Assembly (NCBI GenBank): GCA_031431475.1
Contig: JANPDL010000031.1
Coordinates: 1-64,000 of the forward strand
Direction: 5' to 3'
Length of the DNA: 64,000 bases
From: JADCCX01 sp031431475
GTDB taxonomy: Bacteria > Pseudomonadota > Alphaproteobacteria > Rhizobiales > Beijerinckiaceae
Made by a program: the position numbers and the translations under genes. A model generated the notes under the pieces. That model was given only the letters and a program-made list of their open reading frames with translations. It searched no databases and was not told the origin of the DNA. Positions 14,709 through 22,968 of this stretch are shown piece by piece; position 1 is the stretch's first letter, and each line of letters starts with the position of its first letter.

Positions 14709-15755
14709 TCATGGGAGCCGTCCTCGCGCCAGAAAGCGCTCGGCAAGAGCCGGAAGCTCTTCCTCGAAAAAAGCCATGAAATCTTCAGCCCGGGATTTAT
14801 CAACCCGCAGCCGGAGGCCCCCCGTCGCAAAGACAACAGTACCAAATGCCTTGCCGTTGGCTGCCTTCAAAGGCACGGGCTGACGCGGCTTATCGGCAGG
14901 CTTCGATACAAGGAGCAGGCAAGCCGCAAAACGGGCATCCGACGACAGAACCTTGGCAGCTGCCAAGGTTTGGACCATGCGCGAGAGCAGACGGGGGTCA
15001 GCGGAAGCCGCCGCCACAAGCTCACCCCAGCGCGGACGCCCTGCCCTTGGCGCACGGCCGATTTGCCGGATGATATCAGGGCCCAAGATCCGGCAAACCG
15101 CCCGAAACCGGGTGATCTCCGGATCGTCTACAACAAGAGCTGCGCGAATATCGCGGGCCTTGATGCCCGCCTGATCCATCTGATGCGCGAACAGAGCCTT
15201 CTCGATCCAAGAAAGATCTTGCCTTGCGGCATTCTCGATGCCTTGCGCGATGACCATGTCGCGATCGCTCATCTCCGTAACAAAAGCCTTGAGCTTGATG
15301 CCGAGCTCGGCAGCTGCCCGCCAGCGCCGGTGGCCATAGACAACCTGGAAGCGCCCTGCCTGGGCAGGATGGCGCCGCACCTCAACAGGGACCTTCTGGC
15401 CGTCTTCAAGCATGGTCTGTTTCAGGGACGCGAAAGACGTAGCATCGTCATCCGGCAGCCGGTCCGGGAAAGGCGAGGCATCGACAAGCGCCGGGTCGAT
15501 CTCGAGCCAGCCGCCTGCCTCGACCTGCGCCAGAAGCCGGTCCCGCTCTTCGCGGATATCCGTCAGGGTTCGCTGGGTTGCACCGACGACGCCTGCTCCG
15601 ACGCGCGGCATGGGGTTGCCCGAAATACGGGGAACCAAAAAGCCGCTCTTCTGCTCTGGCGAGGCTTGTGCATCAGTCATGCCGGCATCAACGGGCAGAG
15701 GGGCTGCCAGGGCGCTGAAGCTTGAGACGATGGACCGGCGCGGTTGCTTGGTCAT
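14709..15755 (-). CDS. repB: RepB (ParB-family) partition protein
   Basis: A 348-residue centromere-binding protein. The ParB N-domain is plain (SFASLKQTMLEDGQKVPVEV, VVYGHRRWRAAAELG with the CTPase-type GHRR motif, and ENAARQDLSWIEKALFA). A helix-turn-helix region follows around ALVVDDPEITRFRAVCRILG. The start at 15755 overlaps the repA stop in ATGA, which indicates translational coupling; the ATG at 15770 is less likely. RepB binds parS and with RepA partitions the replicon. One parS-like palindrome lies inside its own 3' half and another just after its stop. Confidence 0.95.
   Translation of the reverse strand: MTKQPRRSIVSSFSALAAPLPVDAGMTDAQASPEQKSGFLVPRISGNPMPRVGAGVVGATQRTLTDIREERDRLLAQVEAGGWLEIDPALVDASPFPDRLPDDDATSFASLKQTMLEDGQKVPVEVRRHPAQAGRFQVVYGHRRWRAAAELGIKLKAFVTEMSDRDMVIAQGIENAARQDLSWIEKALFAHQMDQAGIKARDIRAALVVDDPEITRFRAVCRILGPDIIRQIGRAPRAGRPRWGELVAAASADPRLLSRMVQTLAAAKVLSSDARFAACLLLVSKPADKPRQPVPLKAANGKAFGTVVFATGGLRLRVDKSRAEDFMAFFEEELPALAERFLARGRLP
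14949..14970. other. parS-like centromere site 2, inside repB
   Basis: A perfect 22-bp palindrome with the core CTTGGCAGCTGCCAAG of site 1, extended by AAC on the left and GTT on the right (outer bases AA and TT at 14949 and 14970). It lies in the coding sequence of the RepB C-terminal domain, so codon use was probably selected to keep it. A perfect 22-bp palindrome inside a gene is unlikely by chance. Confidence 0.75.
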
Positions 15756-16972
15756 GATGATCTGCCCCAACTGGCATTGATCAACGCGACAATTCCCTCA
15801 TTGACAGCATCAATGGACTCGCGTGCACGACGGAATGTATCGCGCCCAACCTCCCCCGGCTCGAGCTCATAGATGCTACGCTTGGCAAGCCCCGCCGCCT
15901 CGACCGCCGTACTTTCGATGGCTGTGGGCATCAGCACCTCGTCAGCAAAAAGATGCCTCAACATCGAAACAATCTGTGCTTGCGGCTGGTCATGCGGATT
16001 GTGGCGAGTGATCAGATAATGGAAAAAATCCTGCCGCAAGGTCGCACCTGCGTCCTCGATGACCCGGATCAGATCGCTCATCATCAAGAGAAACTGGCTC
16101 ATGGAAGCGACATCCAGCATGGCGGGATGCACCGTCACCAGCAGACCCGTAGCGGCATAGATCGCACCGAGCGTGAGAAATCCCAGCGACGGAGGCGTAT
16201 CAAGAATCACGATGTCATACTCGTCATCCACCTGCGCTATGACCTCGCGCAGCCGTTCGAAAAACAGGGCACCTGGCACATTCCGCCGCGAGATGATGCG
16301 CGGGACCTCGTGCTCGTACTCCATGACCTCGATATTACCCGGCACGAGATCCACGCCCGTGAAATAGGTCTTGCGGATGATCTCCCTCAAGGGCCGACGG
16401 TCACCATCATGGCGCAGCGAGGCGTAGATTGTCTCGTTCTCTCCCACATCAATTTCGGGCTGCGCACCGAACATGGCTGAGAGTGATGCCTGCGGATCAA
16501 GGTCTATTGCCAGAACGCGATAGCCCTGAAGCCCAAGATAATGGCACAGATGCAGGCTTGTGGTGGTTTTCGCGCTGCCGCCCTTGAAGTTAGCAACACC
16601 GATGATTTGCAAATGATCACCCACTTGCCGCCGGGGCAGGAAGCGCCGGGCTTCGGTAGGTTTGAGGCCTGCAAACAGATGCCGCAACTCGTTGATCTGC
16701 TCCAGCGTGTAGGCCCGATGGTTGTTATCAAGACGAGAGGGCAGGGGACCCTTGCCCTCGATCGACATGGTCTTCAGGGTTGACTCAGGTATGGATGTCA
16801 GGCGCGACACCTCATGCGTCATGAAGCTGCGCAAGGTTTTATGCGCTTCAGGAGGGTACATGCGCTCGCGTAGATTCTGGAGCTGGCCAGACAGCAAAGT
16901 GGCATGTCGCACGATGCGTCCGGAGGAACTCTCCGGCGCAAGGACCCTGGATGCCACGATCGACATGGTCAC
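15752..16972 (-). CDS. repA: RepA (ParA-family) partition ATPase
   Basis: A 406-residue ATPase for segregation of the replicon and autorepression of the operon. It has a DNA-binding N-terminus with a MerR-like helix-turn-helix (VSRLTSIPESTLKTMSIEGK), then the deviant Walker A FKGGSAKTTT, Walker A' region VLAIDLDPQASLS and Walker B YDIVILDTPPSLGF, all typical of ParA. The start taken is GTG 16972, with AGGAAGAGAG upstream; ATG 16966 is possible. First gene of repABC. An inverted repeat (16984-17025) and a CtrA-type box (17064-17078) lie in its promoter region, shared with the divergent transporter operon. Confidence 0.95.
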   Translation of the reverse strand: MTMSIVASRVLAPESSSGRIVRHATLLSGQLQNLRERMYPPEAHKTLRSFMTHEVSRLTSIPESTLKTMSIEGKGPLPSRLDNNHRAYTLEQINELRHLFAGLKPTEARRFLPRRQVGDHLQIIGVANFKGGSAKTTTSLHLCHYLGLQGYRVLAIDLDPQASLSAMFGAQPEIDVGENETIYASLRHDGDRRPLREIIRKTYFTGVDLVPGNIEVMEYEHEVPRIISRRNVPGALFFERLREVIAQVDDEYDIVILDTPPSLGFLTLGAIYAATGLLVTVHPAMLDVASMSQFLLMMSDLIRVIEDAGATLRQDFFHYLITRHNPHDQPQAQIVSMLRHLFADEVLMPTAIESTAVEAAGLAKRSIYELEPGEVGRDTFRRARESIDAVNEGIVALINASWGRSS

Positions 16973-16983
16973 GCTTCTCTCTT

Positions 16984-17025
16984 CCTGACGGGCAACAGGC
17001 GACCTGACGCCCGTTACCCGTCAGG
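16984..17025 (-). promoter_or_regulatory. Inverted repeat before repA, probable RepA operator
   Basis: CCTGACGGGCAAC (16984-16996) and GTTACCCGTCAGG (17013-17025) match as 13-bp arms with one mismatch, and CCTGACGCCC in the spacer is a partial third copy. It starts 11 bases upstream of the repA start codon. RepA proteins repress their own operon by binding upstream of repA, so this is the natural candidate site. Confidence 0.6.
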
Positions 17026-17061
17026 GAAAACACGATTCTCGTGAGTCGTCCATGCATTTTA

Positions 17062-17080
17062 GGTTAATCAAACCTTAACC
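17062..17080. promoter_or_regulatory. CtrA-type box upstream of repA
   Basis: GGTTAATCAAACCTTAACC contains TTAA-N7-TTAA (17064-17078), a perfect match to the binding consensus of the alphaproteobacterial cell-cycle regulator CtrA. It lies 92 bases upstream of the repA start and just before the divergent transporter operon. It may couple repABC expression to the cell cycle. Confidence 0.6.
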
Positions 17081-17109
17081 CGCTGGAAGTCCCATATGAA
17101 GCCGAGCCT

Positions 17110-18009
17110 GTGCATCCAGTTGACAAGCATGCCTTCCGCCGCTCCAATCAGATGAATGGCAAACTCGCTTCCGCCCGACAGCCCATCCAAACCGTGACAT
17201 GGCGGAGACATGCGCTGGCGGGAAGCGGGGCTGCGGCTCTGGGTTTCATTCTGCTGCCCATCCTGTTCGTGGTCTGGCTCGCCTTCTTCGCGCAGGAGAT
17301 ACCGGTGTTCCCGCCGCAGGGTTATTCGCTGCGCTGGTTCAGTGCGGTGTTCGAGCACCGGCAGTTCGTCCAGGGGTTCATCACCAGTCTGCAGGTCGGT
17401 ATCACCGCGACGGTTATCGGCCTTACGCTTGGCGTGCCTGCTGCCCTTGTGCTGGCGCGACGTTCCGGCGGGGCAGGGGGACCGCTTGGCCAGTTGTTGC
17501 TGCTGCCACTTGTTGTCCCCGGCATCGTGCTGGGAACAGCAATTTACATCTTCCACGTCGAAGCCGAGATTCTTGCTTATGAGCGCGGGCACAATCTTGC
17601 GGTCATCGGATCGCTTGGCGGGCTGATCGCGGCGCATGTGCTGATCGTCATCCCCTGGACAGTTCGCCTCGTGCTGGCCAGCCTCGCTGGACTGGATCGC
17701 AGCGTCGAGGAAGCCGCCCTCAACCTTGGCGCGACGCCATGGGTGACCTTTCGCCGGGTGACGCTGCCTATGATCCGGCCCGGCATCGTGGCGGCGGCGC
17801 TGTTTGGTTTTGTGACTTCCTTTGGCAATCTGGAGATAAGCCTGTTTCTGGTGGGACCCGGCCGCACCACGTTGCCCATCGCGATCCTGCAATATCTGGA
17901 ATGGAAACTGGACCCGACGATTGCGGCAGTGTCAGTCTATCAGATGATCGTCATCGCGGCGGCGCTGCTGATGACGGACCGATTCGTGCGCCTCGCGCGG
18001 GTGGTTTGA
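17110..18009 (+). CDS. ABC transporter permease (PotC/spermidine-type)
   Basis: Inner-membrane subunit of a polyamine/iron-type ABC importer, 299 residues from GTG 17110; ATG 17152 is an alternative, and neither has a clear ribosome site. About six hydrophobic helices are visible. The coupling motif of binding-protein-dependent permeases is present (EEAALNLGATPWVTFRRVTLPM, EAA...G form). The motif PPQGYSLRWFSAVF after the first helix is typical of PotC-like subunits. It is first in a plus-strand operon with ATPase, binding protein, second permease and two hydrolases, divergent from repABC. Confidence 0.88.
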   Translation: MHPVDKHAFRRSNQMNGKLASARQPIQTVTWRRHALAGSGAAALGFILLPILFVVWLAFFAQEIPVFPPQGYSLRWFSAVFEHRQFVQGFITSLQVGITATVIGLTLGVPAALVLARRSGGAGGPLGQLLLLPLVVPGIVLGTAIYIFHVEAEILAYERGHNLAVIGSLGGLIAAHVLIVIPWTVRLVLASLAGLDRSVEEAALNLGATPWVTFRRVTLPMIRPGIVAAALFGFVTSFGNLEISLFLVGPGRTTLPIAILQYLEWKLDPTIAAVSVYQMIVIAAALLMTDRFVRLARVV

Positions 18010-18011
18010 GC

Positions 18012-19103
18012 ATGGCCAGCGTCCAGCTTCACAATCTCTCCAAGCGATACGGCGATACGACAGCCGTCAGCGGCGTGTCGCTTGATATCGCACAAGGCGA
18101 GTTCATCGTGTTGCTAGGCCCGTCAGGCTGCGGCAAGACCACGACACTGCGCATGCTGGCGGGCTTTATATCGCCCACGGAAGGGCAGATCAGGATTGGT
18201 GAACAGGATGTGACACAGGTCCCGCCATGGCGGCGCAACACCGGCCTCGTCTTCCAGTCCTATGCGCTGTTTCCGCATATGACCGCGGCGGAGAATGTTG
18301 CTTTCGGTCTGGAGATGCGCAAACTCCCCAAACCAGAGATCGCATTGCGGGTGTGTGAGGCACTGGAAATGGTGCGGCTTGGCGCTCTGGGCGACAGGCT
18401 GCCGCGCGCACTCTCGGGCGGCCAGCAACAGCGTGTGGCGTTGGCCCGGGCGCTGGCGGTGCGGCCCGATGTGCTGTTGCTGGACGAGCCGCTATCCAAT
18501 CTGGATGCCAAGCTGCGCGCCGATGTGCGAGTGGAAATCCGCGAATTGCAGCAGCGGCTCGGCCTGACAACCGTGATGGTGACGCATGATCAGGAAGAGG
18601 CGCTGACCATGGCAGATCGGCTCGTGGTGATGGCCGAGGGACGCGTGCGCCAGATCGGCAGCCAGCGTGATCTTTATGAAAGGCCCGCAGACAGGTTCGT
18701 GGCTGATTTCGTGGGGCGCTCGAATTTTCTCAATGGCACTTTGACCGAAGACCGGCAGTTCACGAGCACCGGGGGCGCGGTGATCCATCTGGGACCCCGC
18801 GATGGTAAGCCTCGGGCAGGGCAGGGCGCAACCTTTGCCATCCGGCCCGAACAATTGACGCTGGCGACGAAAGACCTTGCATCAGGCCCCGCCGCCGGGT
18901 TCAATCATCTGGCGGGCGTGGTGGCGCTGACATCGTATCTAGGAGCAGGTATCGATGTGCATGTGGTTCTGCCCGGCGGTGAGCGCATGACAATCTCCAT
19001 TGCAAACCGAGCAGGCCTTACGGTGCCATCGGCAGGGGATACCGTGAAGATTAGCTGGCCGGAGAACGGCGGCCTGATCTTTGCGCAAGACGAGCGGCGT
19101 TGA
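18012..19103 (+). CDS. ABC transporter ATP-binding protein (PotA-type)
   Basis: A 363-residue ATPase that drives the importer. Walker A (GPSGCGKTTT), Q-loop (VFQSYALFPHMT), signature (LSGGQQQRVALARAL), Walker B (VLLLDEPLSNLDAKLR) and switch His (VMVTHDQEEAL) are all intact. A C-terminal TOBE region follows (about 280-363), the regulatory part found in PotA and MalK proteins. The start lies two bases after the preceding permease stop. It should pair with the permeases at 17110 and 20195. Confidence 0.93.
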   Translation: MASVQLHNLSKRYGDTTAVSGVSLDIAQGEFIVLLGPSGCGKTTTLRMLAGFISPTEGQIRIGEQDVTQVPPWRRNTGLVFQSYALFPHMTAAENVAFGLEMRKLPKPEIALRVCEALEMVRLGALGDRLPRALSGGQQQRVALARALAVRPDVLLLDEPLSNLDAKLRADVRVEIRELQQRLGLTTVMVTHDQEEALTMADRLVVMAEGRVRQIGSQRDLYERPADRFVADFVGRSNFLNGTLTEDRQFTSTGGAVIHLGPRDGKPRAGQGATFAIRPEQLTLATKDLASGPAAGFNHLAGVVALTSYLGAGIDVHVVLPGGERMTISIANRAGLTVPSAGDTVKISWPENGGLIFAQDERR

Positions 19104-19125
19104 GACGCCATAGGGAGGAATGGAC

Positions 19126-20175
19126 ATGAGCAACGGCAACAGACTGAACCGGCGGAGCGTGATGGGTGGCGCGGCGGCGCTGGCGGGAGCGGCAGCTCTA
19201 CCCTGCGGTGCGCGGGCGCAGGAGAACAAACGTATCGTGATCGGCACCTGGGGCGGCGACTACGCAAGGCTTCTGGCGAAGAACATCGAAACGCCACTGC
19301 TGGCCACCAAAGGCTTCGAGCTGGTTCAGGATCAGGCCTCGGATGCACCGCGCCGCGCCAAGCTGATCGCCGAAAAGCGGCTGCCGCGCGGCACCAGTGA
19401 TGTGCAGGCGCTCTCTGCCGTCAACGTCGCCGAGATGGTGGCGCAGGGTACGCTGGAGAAGATCGACTACAGCCAGATTCCCAATGCGGCCAACCTGTTG
19501 CCCGTGCTGAAATCGGAATACTCGATCCCGCATATCTATTCGGGGCTGGTGATCCTCTATAATCCCAAGATAATCGCCAAACCGCCGACGAGCTTCACTG
19601 ATCTGTTCGATCCCGCCAACATGGGCAAGGTCGGCGTCATCGATATCCAGTACATCTACACCATGCTCGCAGCCTCGCTGGCGGCGGGCGGAACCGTCTC
19701 GAACTTCGAGCCAGGCAAGCCGAAACTCATGGCGCTGAAGGCTGGGGGCGTGAAGGTCTATCCCACCAACGAGGCGCTGGCACAGGCGCTGAAGACCGAA
19801 GAAATCGGCATGTGCATCATGTGGAAAGCCCGCGCCGTCCAGTGGCAGAACGCAGGCATTCCGGTGCAGGCCGTGGCCCCGAAAGAGGGCGTGCTGCTGT
19901 TCGTCTCGGAATTTGCCATTCCCCGCAACGCCCAGAACAAGGCGGGGGCCTATGCCTATCTGAACGCGGCGCTGGACCCCGCACCGCAGGCGGCGTTCGC
20001 AGTGGATTTTGGCTACAATGCCACGGTATCTAATGCGGTGGTTGCCGCCGATCTTGATGCGCGCATCGGGTTCACGACGGAAGAGCGCAAGCGGCTGATG
20101 AACCCGGACAACGACTACATCACCAAGAACGATTCAGCCCTGAAGGAATGGTGGGACAAGTCGTTCAAGGGTTGA
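19126..20175 (+). CDS. Extracellular solute-binding protein (PotD/family 1-type)
   Basis: A 349-residue periplasmic binding protein. It has a twin-arginine-like leader (NRRSVMGGAAALAGAAAL, cleavage near ...GARAQE) followed by the mature fold with IGTWGGDYARLLAKN, typical of PotD-like and thiamine-binding-like proteins. The start at 19126 is chosen because GGAGG lies seven bases before it; ATG 19120 would leave no room. It determines the substrate of the importer. The linked amidohydrolase and thiazoline-carboxylate-hydrolase-like gene suggest a nitrogen-containing small molecule, not necessarily a polyamine. Confidence 0.9.
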   Translation: MSNGNRLNRRSVMGGAAALAGAAALPCGARAQENKRIVIGTWGGDYARLLAKNIETPLLATKGFELVQDQASDAPRRAKLIAEKRLPRGTSDVQALSAVNVAEMVAQGTLEKIDYSQIPNAANLLPVLKSEYSIPHIYSGLVILYNPKIIAKPPTSFTDLFDPANMGKVGVIDIQYIYTMLAASLAAGGTVSNFEPGKPKLMALKAGGVKVYPTNEALAQALKTEEIGMCIMWKARAVQWQNAGIPVQAVAPKEGVLLFVSEFAIPRNAQNKAGAYAYLNAALDPAPQAAFAVDFGYNATVSNAVVAADLDARIGFTTEERKRLMNPDNDYITKNDSALKEWWDKSFKG

Positions 20176-20194
20176 TGTGCAAGGGATAACCCGC

Positions 20195-21046
20195 ATGACT
20201 GCCGGAGAGCGCCCCTCACTGGCGGCTGTCCTGATCGGACCGGCCACCGCCTTTGTCGTGTTGATGATGGCGGTGCCGCTGCTGATCCTGCTGCGCTACA
20301 GCTTCAACGGCTTCGAGTCTGGCAAGGGCATGATCGATGCTGTGACGTCGGCAAACTACGTCAAGTTCTTCTCCGATCCCTTCTATCTCGCGGTTCTGTG
20401 GCGAACCTTGCGCGTGGCACTGGTGTCGACGCTGCTGTGCCTCATCCTCGGTTTTCCTCTGGCCTACTGGCTGGCCCGCATGCAATCCGGGTGGAAGAAC
20501 ATCATCATCATCCTGATCGTACTGCCCCTCTTCGTCGGCAATGCAGTGCGCGCTGCCGGATGGATGGCGATGTTCGGCAACAAGGGCTTCGTCAACGCCT
20601 CGCTGATGGCACTGGGCATCACCTCAGAGCCACTAACCATCATGTACACGGAATTCGCCGTGATCATCGGCATCACGGCGGTCAACCTGCCCTATATGGC
20701 GCTGACATTGCAGACCGTGATCGAGGGCATCCCGCGCCAGGCGGAGGAGGCCGCGATGAACCTTGGTGCTTCGCCATGGCATGCATTCTGGCGCGTGATC
20801 TGGCCACTGGCGCTGCCGGGCACGGCGGCAGGCCTGATCCTCACCTTCATCCTTGCCATGAATGCCTATGCCACGCCGGTGCTGCTCGGCGGCCCGCGTT
20901 TCCAGACCATGGGGCCGCTGGTCTATGGTCAGTTCGTTCAGCAGAACAACTGGCCCTTCGGTGCGGCCATTTCCTTCATCCTGATGGCCTCGACCATCAT
21001 CCTCACACTCGCGGCCAATCGCCTGACACGCCCGCGCCACAGCTGA
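20195..21046 (+). CDS. ABC transporter permease (PotB-type)
   Basis: A 283-residue inner-membrane subunit. The ATG at 20195 has AAGGGA upstream; GTG 20177 is the alternative. About six helices are present, and the EAA loop reads QAEEAAMNLGASPWHAFWRV. FNGFESGKGMIDAVTSANY after the first helix is the short periplasmic loop usual in PotB. It follows the binding-protein gene by 19 bases and is 25 bases upstream of the amidohydrolase, so all six genes look co-transcribed. Confidence 0.9.
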   Translation: MTAGERPSLAAVLIGPATAFVVLMMAVPLLILLRYSFNGFESGKGMIDAVTSANYVKFFSDPFYLAVLWRTLRVALVSTLLCLILGFPLAYWLARMQSGWKNIIIILIVLPLFVGNAVRAAGWMAMFGNKGFVNASLMALGITSEPLTIMYTEFAVIIGITAVNLPYMALTLQTVIEGIPRQAEEAAMNLGASPWHAFWRVIWPLALPGTAAGLILTFILAMNAYATPVLLGGPRFQTMGPLVYGQFVQQNNWPFGAAISFILMASTIILTLAANRLTRPRHS

Positions 21047-21071
21047 TTTCCCTCAAGCAAGGACAGAACCC

Positions 21072-22325
21072 ATGGCCAGCCGCAAACCCCGCCCCATCCT
21101 GATCACAAACGCATCCATCGTGGACGGCAGCAAGGACCGCGCCGAGGGCGGCATGAACGTGCTGATCGAGGGCGACACGATCCGCGAAGTTTCGGCAAAA
21201 GCCATCACCAGCGCATCGGCTCAAGTTATTGATTTCAGTGGCAAAACACTGATGCCCGGCCTCATAGACTGCCACGTGCATGTCATCGCTGCAATGACCA
21301 ACCTGGCGCAGAACGCCATGATGCCGGACAGCCTGGTGGCGCATAAAGCCGCCCGCATCATGAACGGCATGCTGATGCGCGGCTTCACCACCGTACGCGA
21401 CGTGGCGGGTGCGGATATCGGCCTCAAGCAGGCGCAGGCCGAGGGCTATATCATCGGCTCGCGCCTCGTGATCTGCGGCAAGGCTTTGTCACAGACCAAC
21501 GGGCATTCCGATCTGCGCGGGCGCTACGATGACCGTCCGACAGCATGGCTGGAGCGCAGGCTGGGCATGCTGGGCCGCATCGTGGACGGCGTGGATGCCT
21601 GCCGCCGTGCAGCGCGCGAGGAGATCAAGGCGGGAGCCGAGTTCATCAAGATCATGGCCAACGGCGGTGTGGCGTCACCCACCGATCCCATCGCTTTCCT
21701 GCAATTCTCCCGCGAGGAGATTTCAGCCATCGTCGAGGAAGCCGCAAATGCCAAGACCTATGTCTCCGCGCATCTCTATACCGATGAAGCGATCCGCAGG
21801 GCAGTGGAATGCGGCGTCAAATCCGTGGAGCACGCCAACCTGATCGAACCGGCGACCGCAAAACTGATGCGCGAGAAGGGGGCTTTCGCCGTACCCACCG
21901 TGGTGGTCTATGATGCGCTGGCGGCGGAGGGTGCCAGCCTCGGACTGCCGCCGGATTCCGTCGCCAAGATCGAGACCGTGCGCAAGGGCGGCATGCGCTC
22001 GCTGGAAGTGCTGTCGAAGGCAGGTGTGATGATGGGCTATGGCTCAGACTTGATCGGCATGACAATGCACCGGCACCAGTCGGAGGAATTCCTGATCCGC
22101 AACAAGATTTTGCCCGCACACGAGGTGATCAGCCATGCCACGCTGAACGCGGCCAAAATCTGCCAGATGGAAGGCAAGATCGGCGTGGTTGCGGCGGGTG
22201 CCTTTGCCGACCTGATTGCTGTGGATGGTGATCCGTTGAAGGATCTCTCGTTGCTGACAGGGCAGGGGAGGCACATGCCGATGATCATGCAGAGCGGGCA
22301 GATGATCAGGAACCGAATGCGGTGA
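21072..22325 (+). CDS. Metal-dependent amidohydrolase (imidazolonepropionase-like)
   Basis: A 417-residue cytoplasmic hydrolase of the amidohydrolase superfamily. Metal ligands are visible: HVH in GLIDCHVHVIAAM, the Lys of AGAEFIKIMANGG (bridging ligand position), His in YVSAHLYT, His in SVEHANL and Asp in YGSDLIG. Such enzymes open cyclic amides or remove dipeptide-like or N-acyl groups. The exact substrate cannot be read from sequence. It lies in the importer operon and probably acts on the imported compound, before or after the hydrolase encoded next. Confidence 0.88.
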   Translation: MASRKPRPILITNASIVDGSKDRAEGGMNVLIEGDTIREVSAKAITSASAQVIDFSGKTLMPGLIDCHVHVIAAMTNLAQNAMMPDSLVAHKAARIMNGMLMRGFTTVRDVAGADIGLKQAQAEGYIIGSRLVICGKALSQTNGHSDLRGRYDDRPTAWLERRLGMLGRIVDGVDACRRAAREEIKAGAEFIKIMANGGVASPTDPIAFLQFSREEISAIVEEAANAKTYVSAHLYTDEAIRRAVECGVKSVEHANLIEPATAKLMREKGAFAVPTVVVYDALAAEGASLGLPPDSVAKIETVRKGGMRSLEVLSKAGVMMGYGSDLIGMTMHRHQSEEFLIRNKILPAHEVISHATLNAAKICQMEGKIGVVAAGAFADLIAVDGDPLKDLSLLTGQGRHMPMIMQSGQMIRNRMR

Positions 22326-22386
22326 ACAGGCATGGCCGATGCCGAACTTGGTGGACATATCCAGTGTAACAGCGAGAGCAGAACCA

Positions 22387-22872
22387 ATGAGCGATACCAA
22401 GCCCAATGCAGAACCGATGCCCATGCTGGAGCGCCGCCGCATCGAGGCGAATATCCTCAAGCATGTCTACGAGACCCTGAAGGAGAGTCACGGCAAGGAG
22501 GTGGCTGCGAAAACCATCGGCGACGCCGTGCGCAGTGCTTCGATACAGCAAGGCGAAGAGATGGCGGCGCGTGTCAACGGCGAAACCAGCATCCAGACTT
22601 TCGCCGATCTACGGCCATTGTGGACCATGGACAATGCGCTGGAGCTTGACCTGATCCGTCAGGATGAGCAGCACATCGACTATAATGTAACGCGGTGCCG
22701 TTATTCCGAGATGTACCGCGAGATGGGCCTCGGCGAGATCGGTCATCTGCTATCCTGCCAGCGCGACGGAACCTTCTGCGAAGGCTATGACAAACGGCTG
22801 AAACTGACGCGCACACAGACGATCATGCAGGGTGCCAGCCATTGTGATTTCCGCTACCGGCTGGAGAATTAG
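22387..22872 (+). CDS. L-2-amino-thiazoline-4-carboxylate hydrolase family protein
   Basis: A 161-residue protein with the sequence core of the ATC hydrolase family: YNVTRCRYSEMYREMGLGEI, HLLSCQRDGTFCEGYD and TRTQTIMQGASHCDFRYR. Known members in pseudomonads open 2-amino-thiazoline-4-carboxylate on the way to cysteine, but most relatives in genomes have no tested substrate. The start at 22387 was chosen as the first ATG close to the conserved part; GTG or ATG codons upstream (22339) are possible. Last gene of the Pot-like operon. A TTGTCCGGACAA palindrome lies just beyond its stop. Confidence 0.82.
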   Translation: MSDTKPNAEPMPMLERRRIEANILKHVYETLKESHGKEVAAKTIGDAVRSASIQQGEEMAARVNGETSIQTFADLRPLWTMDNALELDLIRQDEQHIDYNVTRCRYSEMYREMGLGEIGHLLSCQRDGTFCEGYDKRLKLTRTQTIMQGASHCDFRYRLEN

Positions 22873-22924
22873 TCAGGGCAATCGCCTGAATCGCCGAAGC
22901 GCGGCACTGCGGCAAGCTGCGATG

Positions 22925-22936
22925 TTGTCCGGACAA
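22925..22936 (+). promoter_or_regulatory. GntR-type operator TTGTCCGGACAA, copy 1
   Basis: A perfect 12-bp palindrome, 33 bases before the FAD monooxygenase start. The same 15 bases GTTGTCCGGACAAAT occur at 29506-29520. The form (TTGT...ACAA) is usual for HutC-subfamily GntR repressors, and such a gene lies at 30804-31559. Confidence 0.65.
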
Positions 22937-22968
22937 ATCCCCGATGATAGTGTTGCCCCGAGGGCGGC

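Noticed and set aside
15306..15321. Third GGCAGCTGCC palindrome in repB as another parS
   Set aside because: Only the inner 10 bp are palindromic and the flanking TT/AA of the other two sites are missing, so it is probably chance in coding sequence.
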